Of a DNA stretch of 64,000 nucleotides, positions 18,310-28,044 are shown one piece after another. The translations under genes and the position numbers were made by a program. Origin of the DNA: DASRBN01 sp035294305 (GTDB lineage Bacteria; Chloroflexota; Ktedonobacteria; Ktedonobacterales; Ktedonobacteraceae); contig DATGLD010000036.1 of assembly GCA_035294305.1 (NCBI GenBank), positions 18,051-82,050 of the forward strand, written 5' to 3'. The stretch's first letter is position 1, and each line of letters starts with the position of its first letter. The notes under the pieces are model-generated. The model made no database searches. It was not told the origin of the DNA and worked only from the letters and a program-made list of their open reading frames with translations.

Positions 18310-19710
18310 TCAATTTACTATCTCACGCGAGAAAATCGCCATCTGCGAAGGCGCTCCAACCTGCGAGTCTTCCGGCCCTATCGACAGGAAACGAACAGAA
18401 TAACTGAACTGTGCTGCTACCCTGTTTGCCCACGTCTGAAATTCCTGGCGCGTCCATTCAAAACGATGATCTTTGTGGCGAAACTGGCCGGTAGGCAATG
18501 TTTCAAACTTGACATTATATTCCGAGTTGGGCGTCGTTATTATTACCGTCGCGGGCCGGGCAAACTCGAAGAGAACCCGTTCAAACGCAGCAAGACGTGC
18601 CGGGTCCAGGTGCTCTATGACCTCGACAACCGCGGCAGCATCGTATCCTTCCAATCGTTTATCCCGATAAGTCAACGCGCCATGGAACAGTAGAATACGT
18701 TCCTTCTGCTTAGCAGGTAGACGATCAAGATTCAAGCGATCCCTGGCTCTTTCCAGAGCACGATAGGAAACATCCATGCCGGCAATCTTGTCAAAAGCTT
18801 TATCGTGCAAGAGCATTTTAAGCAACTTGCCTTCGCCACAGCCTAAATCAAGCACTCGCGTTGCTCTCGCCTGTTTAAGCGCTGCCATGACCGCTCCCAG
18901 GCGCTGCTCATGTAAACTCAAACGCTCCTCGAGACGTTCTTCTCCAGCATCCGATTTTTCCGTCGCCACATCCTCATCAGGAGCATCCTCAGCCGTCAAA
19001 CGTGCGATCGCATCGCGCGTCAAACTTCGCTTGTGCTTCAGATAACGATAGGCGATCTGCTCGCGTTCCGGGTGGGTTTCTAGCCATCCTTTGCCCCGGC
19101 GCAACAATTTTTCGACCTCATCATCCCCTATCCAATAATGCTTGTCATCATCCAGTACCGGGACAAGCACATAGAGATGCGTCAAAAGATCACACAAACG
19201 ACAACTGGCTTCCAGGGTGACCGTGTAATAAATGCTCATGCCCCATTCTGGATAGGTTTCATCCAGCATATGAGGTGTGGCAGCTACCCTATAGCCCAAT
19301 GGCTCAAAGAGACGCTTGAGCAGGTTTTCTCCCCCACGACAAGGCAAGACAGCAACCTTCGCCCGCAAAGGAATCTTCATTTCGGCCAGTTCCTGGCGAA
19401 CTGCACTATGCCCATTCAGAGCCGTCCCATAGACCTGCGCAATGGCGACACTGAGAAACGAGGAAGCCACCTAAGGGCGGTCATTGACATACTGCTCCAG
19501 CGAAACCGCGCCATGCGAACCGCGTACTAACTGCACCGGATCGACATCCAGCAGCAATGCCGCAGTACAGGATTCGTCACTGACTTCTGGATAGAATATA
19601 TGAGCCTTGCCGAACGAAAGCGCGAATGATTGCACCCTGGCCGGATTTTTATGTAGCAAGTAACCCAGGTCAGTAGCCGGTTGGTAAGTTGTCGTGATTG
19701 TCAGCAACAT
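18310..19710 (-). pseudogene. hen1: Hen1 3'-terminal RNA ribose 2'-O-methyltransferase, interrupted by an in-frame amber codon
   Basis: Bacterial Hen1 methylates the 2'-OH of the 3' end at RNA breaks repaired by Pnkp. Full length here would be 466 codons from ATG 19710 (GGGGAG 4 nt upstream). The N-terminal part runs MLLTITTTYQPATDLGYLLH to VNDRP, then a TAG at 19473-19471 (codon 80), then VASSFLSVAIAQVYG in the same frame. A tyrosine is expected at that position by family memory (NDRPYVASSF). The C-terminal half has the SAM motif VLDLGCGEGKLLKML, the metal site EVIEHL and HRFEW. Translation could restart at GTG 19470, giving 386 residues that keep the methyltransferase domain. Confidence 0.85.
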
Positions 19711-19891
19711 ATATCTCCCCGGGAGGCTTTGTTGTAGAGGCATTGTAACATTGCAGGGTTCTGTTTACAATACATCGCCTCTGCCCTTACTTTTCCCCGC
19801 CTTGACGTCCTTGCTACAATTAACCTCGATATCCTAACACAAATATCTCTCTATTCGGGCTATAGGAAATTTTGGATCGAATGCAGTTAAT

Positions 19892-22462
19892 ATGAACGGA
19901 TCAGTATATTTTCCTCCCGGCGCACGCCGCCTTCCCAGGCGCCTCTCGAAACTTTTCAAAAGCGAGTATGCAGCTTTTCAGCAATCCATTCAGGGCTTTG
20001 CTTCTGAGAGCGACCGGATACAATATGCTTCCCTGATGCTGATACGGCTCATGTTCGTCTACTTCTTGCAAAAGAAAGGCTTGCTGCATCACGATACTCA
20101 CTACCTGCGCAACCAATTGCTTTCGATTCGCGAGAATAGTCAGGAAAATACCTCTTTCTATCGCCATTTTCTCCTACGTTTTTTCCATCATGAATTGACC
20201 GGCAATGAGCCTCCAGTATCAAGAGATACACTTCCTGCCAGCATCCCAGCGCTCAATAGTAGTCTGTTCGATGTCCCCGAATTAGAGCGCCGCAACGCCA
20301 ATATCGACATACCCAACGCGGCTTTCGCCAGGCTCTTTGCTTTCCTCGATACGTTTGAGTGGCAGATCGAGGAATCTCCTCCCTGCTCCGGCAATGCGAT
20401 CACCCCAGATATGCTCAGCTACATCTTTGAAAAGCTCATCAGTCAGAAAGAACTGGGCGCTTATTATACGCAGGCGGACATTTCCGAATATATCGCCAGG
20501 AATACTATTCTTCCTTTCCTCTTGCATGCCGCCGAAAAAAAGTTCCCCGATGCTTTTCATGCTGGTGGATGTATCTGGCAATTACTGTGCAATGATCCAG
20601 ACCGCTATATCTATCCCGCCCTGAAAAAAGGGTACGAGTATGCCTTGCCACAAAGCATCGTCCCTGCGCCAACAAATGCTTCTCGACAGACTGAATGGAA
20701 TAGGCTGGCCCGTGAGCCATTTGCGCTGCCGGGCGAGACCTGGAGCGAGGTTATTGCACGCCGCGAGCAATACGAGCAGCTTCATTCCTTGCTAGCATCA
20801 GGCAAGATACGCTCTATAGACGAGCTGGTGACGTATAACCTGAATATTTCCCTGTTTGTGCGAGATATCATCGAACATTGCGAGCACCCGGCGTTATTGT
20901 TGGCTTTTTACGAAGACCTGGCCCAGCTCACCGTGCTTGATCCTACCTGCGGCTCCGGGGCTTTCCTGCTGGCGGCACTTTCTATCCTCGAACCCCTCTA
21001 CGATGCCTGCCTCACCCGCATGGAAGCGATGCTGAGTGGTTGTGAACCAGGAAGCGAGCCAGGGAAATCTACCAGTTCAATAGCTAGCGAACCCCAATGT
21101 TCGGTTTTCCGTGTCATACTCAAGCAGATGAGTTTCTATCCCAACCGGCGCTACTTTATCCTCAAATCGATCATCACCAACAACCTGTATGGGGTGGATA
21201 TCATGCAGGAGGCGGTTGAGATCTGCAAATTGCGCCTGCTGCTCAAACTCCTAGCTCAAGTCGAGCAGGATGAAGCTGTGGAGTCACTAGCGGCTACCGA
21301 TTTCAATATTCATGCTGGCAATATCCTGGCCGATCATAACAGTGAAGCAGGCATACCGATCAGGTACGAGCGAGACTTCCAGCGATCATCATGGTTCGTC
21401 GAGCTCTATAGCATCATACAAAACGGCGGGTTCGATGTGATTATCGGCAACCCGCCCTACGTGGAGTACGAGATCGTCAGCGCCTCATATAAAGTGAATG
21501 GCTATCGAACCTTATCGACCGGCAACCTTTACGCGCTCACGATTGAAAGATGCTCCGCGCTATTGGCACAGGATGGCCTGTTTGGGATGATCGTTCCATC
21601 CTCGGCAACCTGCACTAGCGGCTATTTGCCCTTGCAGAAAATCCTGCTAGAGCAATCATCGCTACATATCTCTTCGTTCAGCGACCAGCGCGGTAAGCTC
21701 TTCGACATTCCTCATCCGCGGCTCTGCATTATTCTCTTTACAAAATCTGCCCATCCCAAACGTGTCTACTCCACGCCCTACATAAAATTGGGACGTGAGC
21801 TGCGCGAATCGCTCTTTCAACGGCTGACCTACGTCGAAGTTACCGACCTGGTGAGGCCCGGTAGTATTCCGCGCTATGGCTCCTCTATCGAACGAACTCT
21901 GCATATGAAGATACATGGTCAGGCACACCGGTTAGGCGATTATGCCGTTAAAGCCAGCGGCAACATGGTTTATTACACTCGCAAGATGAGCTGGTATGTC
22001 CAGGTAACTCCCTTTATCCCGAAAATCCTCGATGAACACGGCCAACTGCGTCGTCCCTCGGAACTCAAGATGCTCGCCTTCTCATCACCTGAACAGGCCA
22101 ATATTGCTTTTGTGGCGCTGAACTCGAACCTGTTCTACTGGTTCGTCACAACGGGCAGCGATTGTCGCAACTTAAACATGCGCGAGGTGCTGGGATTGCC
22201 GCTCGACGTCGAAGGGATGGAGAACGCTAGTCGCCATGAACTGTGTAAGCTGGCGGCTGACCTTGCACAGGATTTGCAAGCTCATTCGGAGCACCGGAAG
22301 ATGCATTTCAAAGGCATAGGAACACTTACTATCCAGTGCATTTTTCCGGGCAGATCTAAGCCCATCATTGATGAAATTGATCGTATATTAGCAAGGCATT
22401 ATGGGCTTACAGATGAGGAGCTGGATTTTATTATCAACTACGATGGGAAGTACCGAAACTGA
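19892..22462 (+). CDS. Type IIG-like DNA adenine methyltransferase (Eco57I-type)
   Basis: Protein of 856 residues. The N6-adenine methyltransferase core shows motif I VLDPTCGSGAFLLAA (about residue 349) and motif IV IIGNPPYVEYE (about 520), and the region around 160-200 has EKLISQKELGAYYTQADISE, typical of Eco57I/type IIG enzymes. The N-terminal 150 residues are helical and I see no clear PD-(D/E)xK nuclease motif. The last 200 residues would hold the target recognition region (TaqI-C-like). There is no separate restriction or specificity gene beside it, so it is either a single-chain type IIG enzyme or an orphan methylase. It is divergent from the broken hen1-pnkp operon. The ribosome binding site is weak. 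Confidence 0.83.
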   Translation: MNGSVYFPPGARRLPRRLSKLFKSEYAAFQQSIQGFASESDRIQYASLMLIRLMFVYFLQKKGLLHHDTHYLRNQLLSIRENSQENTSFYRHFLLRFFHHELTGNEPPVSRDTLPASIPALNSSLFDVPELERRNANIDIPNAAFARLFAFLDTFEWQIEESPPCSGNAITPDMLSYIFEKLISQKELGAYYTQADISEYIARNTILPFLLHAAEKKFPDAFHAGGCIWQLLCNDPDRYIYPALKKGYEYALPQSIVPAPTNASRQTEWNRLAREPFALPGETWSEVIARREQYEQLHSLLASGKIRSIDELVTYNLNISLFVRDIIEHCEHPALLLAFYEDLAQLTVLDPTCGSGAFLLAALSILEPLYDACLTRMEAMLSGCEPGSEPGKSTSSIASEPQCSVFRVILKQMSFYPNRRYFILKSIITNNLYGVDIMQEAVEICKLRLLLKLLAQVEQDEAVESLAATDFNIHAGNILADHNSEAGIPIRYERDFQRSSWFVELYSIIQNGGFDVIIGNPPYVEYEIVSASYKVNGYRTLSTGNLYALTIERCSALLAQDGLFGMIVPSSATCTSGYLPLQKILLEQSSLHISSFSDQRGKLFDIPHPRLCIILFTKSAHPKRVYSTPYIKLGRELRESLFQRLTYVEVTDLVRPGSIPRYGSSIERTLHMKIHGQAHRLGDYAVKASGNMVYYTRKMSWYVQVTPFIPKILDEHGQLRRPSELKMLAFSSPEQANIAFVALNSNLFYWFVTTGSDCRNLNMREVLGLPLDVEGMENASRHELCKLAADLAQDLQAHSEHRKMHFKGIGTLTIQCIFPGRSKPIIDEIDRILARHYGLTDEELDFIINYDGKYRN

Positions 22463-22662
22463 GCGAGTAGCACTTCGTTTTCTTGCTCAGTGTGATAGTG
22501 TTTTCATCCCTTGTAGAGAATAATTTGAACGCCGGTCCATCACTATCCGTCTCAGCAATACTTGTTTTTAGATGCCGTTTCATATATACTCCTATCCGGG
22601 GTTACAGACTCTTTTGGGACTCTTCATTCAGTTATTGATGGCAACCCGAAATAGACAAAACA

Positions 22663-23103
22663 TTGCATCGTAATAGTGCGCAAAGCCGATTGCCGTTTTT
22701 CAGTCTTTCAGACTTGTTCTCGCCGGTAACCACGCAACAACAAAACACAGAGAATATTCTGGGGATCACGGCGCTCATTTTTTTCGTGGGCATGCTCATC
22801 TCATTAATCACTATCATACTGCAAATTATGAGGTCTTTTCGTAAGAAACTTTTAAAACGCAGTAGCGTATTGTGGATATCTGCGGCGACCTCTGCTATAA
22901 TAGCTATCCTCATTGGGATACTCATCGCGATTAACATTTCTTTCAGTAATTCCCTGGTTGCGAATATTTCAGCCGCAGTGGGCCTGGGCTTATTTGTCCT
23001 GGGCCTTGAGAGTCTTCTGGTGTTTATCATTGTAGGCATAAATATGCTCGTGATATACCTCTCGGGGCTCTCTTCCGCAAAATCAAACGTCTCTTTGCCT
23101 TGA
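22663..23103 (+). CDS. Hypothetical membrane protein
   Basis: Up to 146 residues with three strongly hydrophobic helices: LGITALIFFVGMLISLITII, SAATSAIIAILIGILIAINI and LGLFVLGLESLLVFIIVGIN. The first can be read only from a TTG start at 22663, which has no good ribosome binding site; the true start may be elsewhere. I do not recognise the family. It stands alone between the methyltransferase and a repeat-containing spacer. Confidence 0.5.
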   Translation: MHRNSAQSRLPFFSLSDLFSPVTTQQQNTENILGITALIFFVGMLISLITIILQIMRSFRKKLLKRSSVLWISAATSAIIAILIGILIAINISFSNSLVANISAAVGLGLFVLGLESLLVFIIVGINMLVIYLSGLSSAKSNVSLP

Positions 23104-23154
23104 TCGCAGAGCTTTTTTCGTCAATTTTTCCAGGCCATAAAAATCTCTCTCTGG

Positions 23155-23204
23155 CAGAATGGCATGTCCGGGGGCCTGCCATTCTGAGCGCAGCGAAGAA
23201 TCTC
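23155..23204. repeat. REP-like palindromic repeat
   Basis: CAGAATGGCA (23155-23164) pairs with TGCCATTCTG (23177-23186), and the right arm continues into ATTCTGAGCGCAGCGAAGAAT, itself an imperfect palindrome. Sequences of the form ATTCTGAGCG(C/A)AGCGAAGAATCT are known as widespread intergenic repeats in several bacterial phyla; this is from memory, not a search. Confidence 0.5.
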
Positions 23205-23304
23205 TAACCACTACCAGGGAATCACCAGAAAAGACTGGCTACCCGGTGAGGCATGAGAAGCGCGACCTGTTTCTTGCATTGTGCCCCCCATGCCCCATCA
23301 ATTT

Positions 23305-24249
23305 TTAAGCGTGATCCAGCCGCCTCAACTCGATTTTGCCATTGCGAACGCGCAAGGCGAAGTTTGCCTCAGCATACACAGCCGGGCCGGTAACCACGGC
23401 CCCATCACTCATCCTGAAACAGGAACCATGCCAGGGACATTGCACGACACCATCTTTAACGGTTCCCTCGTCGAGCGGGCCGCCCATGTGCGTGCAGGTG
23501 GCGCCAATGGCATAGATCGTACTGCCTTGCTTCAAGAGAACGGCAGGAATACCGGCGACATCGACGCGCGTCAGTTTGCCTTCGACCAGGTCTTTCTCGT
23601 CCATGACGGCAACGTAATCATCGGAGCCGCCTTCAAAAGCAACATGATTTACGCCCACAGCTTTGGCAAAGCTGAGTTCGCCGCCAAGATAGGCCGAGAA
23701 CAGCGAGGTCAAATATGCCGTGGTCGAAAGCGCTATTCCGGTGCGGCGACTGCCGGTCAATCGCGAAATCCAGGAGCCAACATTCAACGCGGTGATGCCA
23801 AGATTGAGCAACCCATGCATCATGCCTACACGCCGGTCGGCGCCAATCTGATCGCTCCAATCGGCGGCGCCCGTTACCGCCGCGCCTGTAGCTCCGAGCA
23901 AACCCAGCACCAGGGTTACATCCGCCCCGCGCGCGATCCCTTCATCCTCATTAAATAGCCAGAGAAGATCAAGTACCATTGTAGCTGTCCAGGAACCAAC
24001 GGGCACATCAGTGAACACAGGATGTAATGCGTGCCCCAGCCATGTTCCATTCAGTATATCTTTGATCTTGCGATTGGGTTCGCCCGGCTGCCCAAAGAGC
24101 TGCAATAGCCAGTTCTGGAGAGGGTCAGCCAGCCTGTCGAGCCAGCTTTGATTCTCAACAAATTCGCTGACAGCATGTCGAAGCGGTGGATTAGCGGGCG
24201 GCGTATCGGCCCAACTTTTCGTTTCGCCTGAAACGACTTCTGAAGACAT
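23305..24249 (-). CDS. DUF2231-Rieske [2Fe-2S] fusion protein
   Basis: Protein of 314 residues. The N-terminal 200 residues contain a DUF2231-type membrane domain (LGHALHPVFTDVPVGSWTAT, with the conserved H-P-x(2)-D, followed by about four helices). The C-terminal 105 residues form a Rieske ferredoxin domain with both cluster-binding boxes, CTHMGG and CPWHGSCF. It is probably a membrane-bound redox protein; the electron partner is unknown. ATG at 24249 follows AAAGGAATACG. It is the last gene of a minus-strand set after an amidase and a methyltransferase, but the 49-bp gap leaves co-transcription uncertain. Confidence 0.88.
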   Translation of the reverse strand: MSSEVVSGETKSWADTPPANPPLRHAVSEFVENQSWLDRLADPLQNWLLQLFGQPGEPNRKIKDILNGTWLGHALHPVFTDVPVGSWTATMVLDLLWLFNEDEGIARGADVTLVLGLLGATGAAVTGAADWSDQIGADRRVGMMHGLLNLGITALNVGSWISRLTGSRRTGIALSTTAYLTSLFSAYLGGELSFAKAVGVNHVAFEGGSDDYVAVMDEKDLVEGKLTRVDVAGIPAVLLKQGSTIYAIGATCTHMGGPLDEGTVKDGVVQCPWHGSCFRMSDGAVVTGPAVYAEANFALRVRNGKIELRRLDHA

Positions 24250-24298
24250 CGATCGTATTCCTTTCTTAACTAACGGACAAGGCAGGTCGTCTTGCCCC

Positions 24299-25240
24299 TT
24301 ACTCGACAGTAAGCCAACAATAATCACGCGGCGGATTCAGGCCCAATACGGAAAATGGAACTCCTGGCTGCCGTCGTTCTAGTATATAATTAGCAACCTG
24401 CTCATTACCAGCATAGAAGCGCCTGGCACAGCGCAACGCGCTCTCTAATGAGCGGAACTGCACGTACATTTCTCCCTGTACCGGCAATGTGACATGCTGA
24501 AACCCATGCCGCGCCAACCATTCATAATCCTCGACGCGTGGCCAGATAATCACAATTTTCCCCCCACACTTCGTCACGCGCCGCATCTCGGCCAACCCTG
24601 CTTCACCTCCTTCTGCCGGGTCGGCAGTGAATGCCGAACATGACAATGCCAGATCGACGCTTTCATTCCCCAGAGGAAGTTCATCAAAACTCCCATGCAA
24701 TGGAATGATACGCCCGGCATCCGCGCTATCCGCCAGCTTATTTTGCAAAATTCGTAACAGGCCAGGTGAAGGTTCCACTGCATAGACCTTGCTGGCACCA
24801 TAACGAGCGCACTCGAACGAGGCTCTTCCACTGCCTGCCCCCGCGTCGAGCACAATCTTATCACGAATATCAGGCTCCAACTGTTTAAAAATGTCCGGGT
24901 GCAGGTACTCACCCTCTGTCAGTTCATTATATAATTCTGGCGTCTTCCAGTAGGTCAGTTCCCAAAAGAGTTTGTCCAGTACGTCGCGACGAGCGTTCTC
25001 TACCTGACCTTGTGTATATGACCGGCGCAGCGCCTGCAGAAAACGCGAACGTCGCGACAATGGCATAATATGCTCGATGCGTTCTAAGAGGCTTTCTGAC
25101 GCGCCTTGCAGGGCTATTGCCAGTGTTTCGATTGAGAGACCGAAACCATTACAGCCCAGGATGCCCTGCATTGTTTCGTCATCGAAGACCAGCAAGTCTT
25201 CCAGGGAAAAAGGATTTGCAAACAGAGCATTGTTTGCCAT
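24299..25240 (-). CDS. Class I SAM-dependent methyltransferase
   Basis: Protein of 313 residues. The Rossmann-type methyltransferase domain occupies about 110-250, with motif I IVLDAGAGSGRASFECARYG, the acidic VYAVEPSPGLL and a post-motif ALSCSAF. The N-terminal 100 residues are helical with no recognised domain. Its start lies 3 bp after the amidase stop, so the two genes are almost certainly co-transcribed. The substrate is unknown. Confidence 0.83.
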   Translation of the reverse strand: MANNALFANPFSLEDLLVFDDETMQGILGCNGFGLSIETLAIALQGASESLLERIEHIMPLSRRSRFLQALRRSYTQGQVENARRDVLDKLFWELTYWKTPELYNELTEGEYLHPDIFKQLEPDIRDKIVLDAGAGSGRASFECARYGASKVYAVEPSPGLLRILQNKLADSADAGRIIPLHGSFDELPLGNESVDLALSCSAFTADPAEGGEAGLAEMRRVTKCGGKIVIIWPRVEDYEWLARHGFQHVTLPVQGEMYVQFRSLESALRCARRFYAGNEQVANYILERRQPGVPFSVLGLNPPRDYCWLTVE

Positions 25241-25243
25241 AAT

Positions 25244-26551
25244 TTATGCATCCTTCAATATTGCGCCCAGTTTTTCCGCCCAGATCAGCACACGTTCATC
25301 GCCCATGTAAGCTCCTACACATTGGAAGCCTAGGGGCAAACCATTCTCCACGCGTCCCGCAGACAATGAGATGGCAGGCAGTCCGGCATGTGTCCAGGGC
25401 AGGTTCATGATGGAGCTACCTGTGGTGGTAATTCCCGCCGGCGCCGGCCCAGGAGCCGAGGGACATACCCACAGATCAATCTCATTTTGCTGCATCGCTC
25501 GCTCCAACTCTTGCCGCAACAACAGCCGGCCAGCCCTGCATTCCGCCAGTTCCTCAGCGCTCACTCCTTGTCCCTCGCGAATAGCCTCTGCTGTTCGCCT
25601 GCCATAAAGGGGCGCATATCTCGCAAACCAATCCGCATGTACCCGAGACATCTCGGCTGCGACCATGCGCATGTGCCGGGTATTAATGGCCTCGATGTCT
25701 TGCATGATGCTCACTCGCCGTACAAGATAGCCCGCAGATATGAGAAGAGATAGCTGCTTCTCGAAAGCCGCTAACCCTTCGGGCGACGCCTGGGCAAGAT
25801 AAGGACCGCCAGGCACACCAAGGACCGGTAATCTGCCTGGCTCTGGAACGCTTACCGGCTGCCAATCGTTGCACAGCAATGGAGCAACCAGCATTGCGCC
25901 CGCGACGTCCTGCGTAAAAAATCCCACCGTATCGACCGATTCCGCGCACTTGATCAAGCCCACCGTAGAAATACGGCCAAAACTCGGTTTGAAGCCAACG
26001 ATGCCACAAAATGCCGCCGGGCGGATAGTCGAACCAATCGTCTGCGTGCCAAGAGCCAGCGGGCAGAAGCCCGCCGCGACAGCAGCAGCGGAACCACTGC
26101 TCGAACCACCAGGGGTGTACTCTAAGTTATACGGATTGCGCGTCGGTCCAGGTTCAAAATAGGCAAACTCTGTAGAGGCCGTCTTGCCTAAAATCAAGGC
26201 GCCGGCATTGCGTAGTGCCTGAACGCACTCGGCCTCGGGACCGGCAAACAATTCTGGAGGGAGCTTTGATCCAGCGCGAGTTGGGAAGCCATCGACACGA
26301 AACATATCCTTGATGCCCACCGGAATGCCATAAAGAGGAGGGCGTCCAACAGCGTTTGGAAAGCGCGCCTGCAATGCCCGAGCCTCGGCCAACAAGCGCG
26401 AACGGCGTTCCAGTTCTGGCAGCAGCGCGTGAATATGCGGTTCGATGGCGTCAATGCGATCACAAATCTCATCGATATATCCCGGCAGACTCACTTGATC
26501 GGCACGCAGCGCGGCAGCAGTTTCAGCCAGCGGTGCGGGAAAAATTAACAT
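25244..26551 (-). CDS. Amidase signature family enzyme
   Basis: Amide hydrolase of 435 residues. The Ser-cisSer-Lys triad region is visible: GIPVGIKDMF (catalytic Lys, about residue 81) and GGSSSGSAAAVAAG (about 150-163), with the second Ser in TIGSTIRPAAFCG. GatA is one possible member, but no gatB or gatC is nearby and the sequence runs short of a GatA, so a general amidase (nitrile/urea/peptide amide) is more likely. ATG at 26551 has GAGAGGAG upstream. It heads a likely two- or three-gene unit with the methyltransferase and DUF2231-Rieske genes. Confidence 0.87.
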   Translation of the reverse strand: MLIFPAPLAETAAALRADQVSLPGYIDEICDRIDAIEPHIHALLPELERRSRLLAEARALQARFPNAVGRPPLYGIPVGIKDMFRVDGFPTRAGSKLPPELFAGPEAECVQALRNAGALILGKTASTEFAYFEPGPTRNPYNLEYTPGGSSSGSAAAVAAGFCPLALGTQTIGSTIRPAAFCGIVGFKPSFGRISTVGLIKCAESVDTVGFFTQDVAGAMLVAPLLCNDWQPVSVPEPGRLPVLGVPGGPYLAQASPEGLAAFEKQLSLLISAGYLVRRVSIMQDIEAINTRHMRMVAAEMSRVHADWFARYAPLYGRRTAEAIREGQGVSAEELAECRAGRLLLRQELERAMQQNEIDLWVCPSAPGPAPAGITTTGSSIMNLPWTHAGLPAISLSAGRVENGLPLGFQCVGAYMGDERVLIWAEKLGAILKDA

Positions 26552-26873
26552 AGCCAACTCCTCTCAACCAGCGCAAGTAAATGTGTTGGTAATTCTGCTT
26601 ATTTAAGCATATACTAAGGATAGAGGCGATAGCAAAAATGCCCCTTGCCTTTTTCCAGCATTTCCTGGTATAGTAGCTTATAGAAGGCTTGGCACCGGAA
26701 TTGCCTTCAACGTCGAACGTAAGCAGAGCGCCGATCTGGAGCATGGGGTGTGCACGCTTAAACCTTCGTCGACAGCCCGTATATTATTCACGGAAGCCAT
26801 AATATAGTCCCTACCATGTTGTCCCTCCAAAGTTGGGATCACTCCCTAATGAGAGAACAAGGAAGAAAAAGGG
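26552..26873. other. Intergenic region, divergent promoters expected
   Basis: This 322-bp spacer separates the minus-strand amidase and the plus-strand polyprenyl synthase. No frame with a credible start or product is seen, and I found no strong inverted repeat. It must carry promoters for both directions; no hexamer pair stands out. Confidence 0.4.
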
Positions 26874-28031
26874 ATGAGGGACATAGATGCAAGGGCTCAT
26901 CTCTCTCAGTCTATGAATGTATCTTATAGCATAAACCGAGTCTTTCAACGTTACCAACAGGAGATCCTTCAGGAGCTTCGCCGGGCACTTCTCAGCCCAG
27001 GCACAACTCATCCAGAAACCGTCAATCATCATATCCTTGCAAATGTCTACGGACAAATGCAATATCACCTTGGTTGGGTCGATCAGCAGTTTCATCATTT
27101 AGATGACCACGCGGGCAAATTGTTACGCCCCAATCTTCTGCTACTCAGTTACGAACTGGCCTGGGCGCAGGAACATAATTCTTCGACCAATCTCCCTGCA
27201 TTGTCTCTGCGACCGGCGCTTCCCGCCGCCGCTGCTATAGAACTGGCGCATAATTTTACGCTGCTGCACGACGATATTGAAGATGGAGATGTCGAGCGTC
27301 GCCACCGCCCTACTGTGTGGGCCATATGGGGCATACCCCAGGCAATCCTTGCCGGAGATGCTATGTTCGCGCTGGCTCGCCTCCATATCTGGAAGGTGCT
27401 TGATGAAGGTGTAGAGCCTGCAACAGCCCTGAACCTGGCGAAACTATTTGATACAACTTTACTCAAGCTGACAGAAGGCCAATATCTTGACATGTCCTTT
27501 GAACGGCAGTTGCAGGTTTCTCTCGCCAGCTATGAGGAGATGATCTGCCGCAAAACAGCCCTGCTGATGCGCTGTGCGACGGAGATGGGAGCCATACTCG
27601 GAACCGGCAACCAGGAGGTCATCGAGTGCCTGGCTCGCTTTGGCCAGGCATTGGGGTTTGGATTTCAGGTGCGAGATGATATGCTCGGAGTCTGGGCTAC
27701 CGAGGAAGAATCTGGCAAACTGCCACTCGGCGATATCTACCGGCGCAAGAAAAGCCTGCCCATCCTACATGCTTTCCACCACGCGCAGCCGGACGATCAA
27801 CAGGCAATCGCGAAGATATATGACCAGGATGAACCGATCACACAGCAACAGGCACATAAGATTCTAGCCATCTTCGAACGAACACAGACCAGAGAGTACT
27901 GCAAGCAGTTTCTTGCACAACATTGTCAGGAGGCACGAAAGGCTCTCGCTCTAGTAGCCACTAACAACCAGCTTGCCAATCGCACCCGTTCTGACCTCGA
28001 GGCAATTATCGATTTTATTCAGGAAAACTGA
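26874..28031 (+). CDS. Polyprenyl (farnesyl/geranylgeranyl) diphosphate synthase
   Basis: Prenyl chain-elongating enzyme of up to 385 residues, condensing IPP with allylic diphosphates. The first Asp-rich motif is LLHDDIEDGDVERRHRPTVW, the second is FQVRDDMLG, and the KLLRPNLLLLSYE segment (usually GGKxxRP) is near the N-terminus. An AAGGAAG box lies 8 nt upstream of the ATG at 26874; ATG at 26913 is a possible alternative. It stands at the edge of the hopanoid genes and probably makes the C15 precursor for squalene, though product length cannot be fixed by eye. Confidence 0.88.
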   Translation: MRDIDARAHLSQSMNVSYSINRVFQRYQQEILQELRRALLSPGTTHPETVNHHILANVYGQMQYHLGWVDQQFHHLDDHAGKLLRPNLLLLSYELAWAQEHNSSTNLPALSLRPALPAAAAIELAHNFTLLHDDIEDGDVERRHRPTVWAIWGIPQAILAGDAMFALARLHIWKVLDEGVEPATALNLAKLFDTTLLKLTEGQYLDMSFERQLQVSLASYEEMICRKTALLMRCATEMGAILGTGNQEVIECLARFGQALGFGFQVRDDMLGVWATEEESGKLPLGDIYRRKKSLPILHAFHHAQPDDQQAIAKIYDQDEPITQQQAHKILAIFERTQTREYCKQFLAQHCQEARKALALVATNNQLANRTRSDLEAIIDFIQEN

Positions 28032-28044
28032 ATGGTTCCCATGC

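Noticed and set aside
19471..19473. Amber codon read as pyrrolysine or other recoding
   Set aside because: No pyl genes or suppressor tRNA are in the window and the site is not catalytic; simple mutation is more likely.
23281..23958. Long plus-strand frame opposite the Rieske gene
   Set aside because: It is antisense to a gene with clear [2Fe-2S] motifs and shows no domain of its own.
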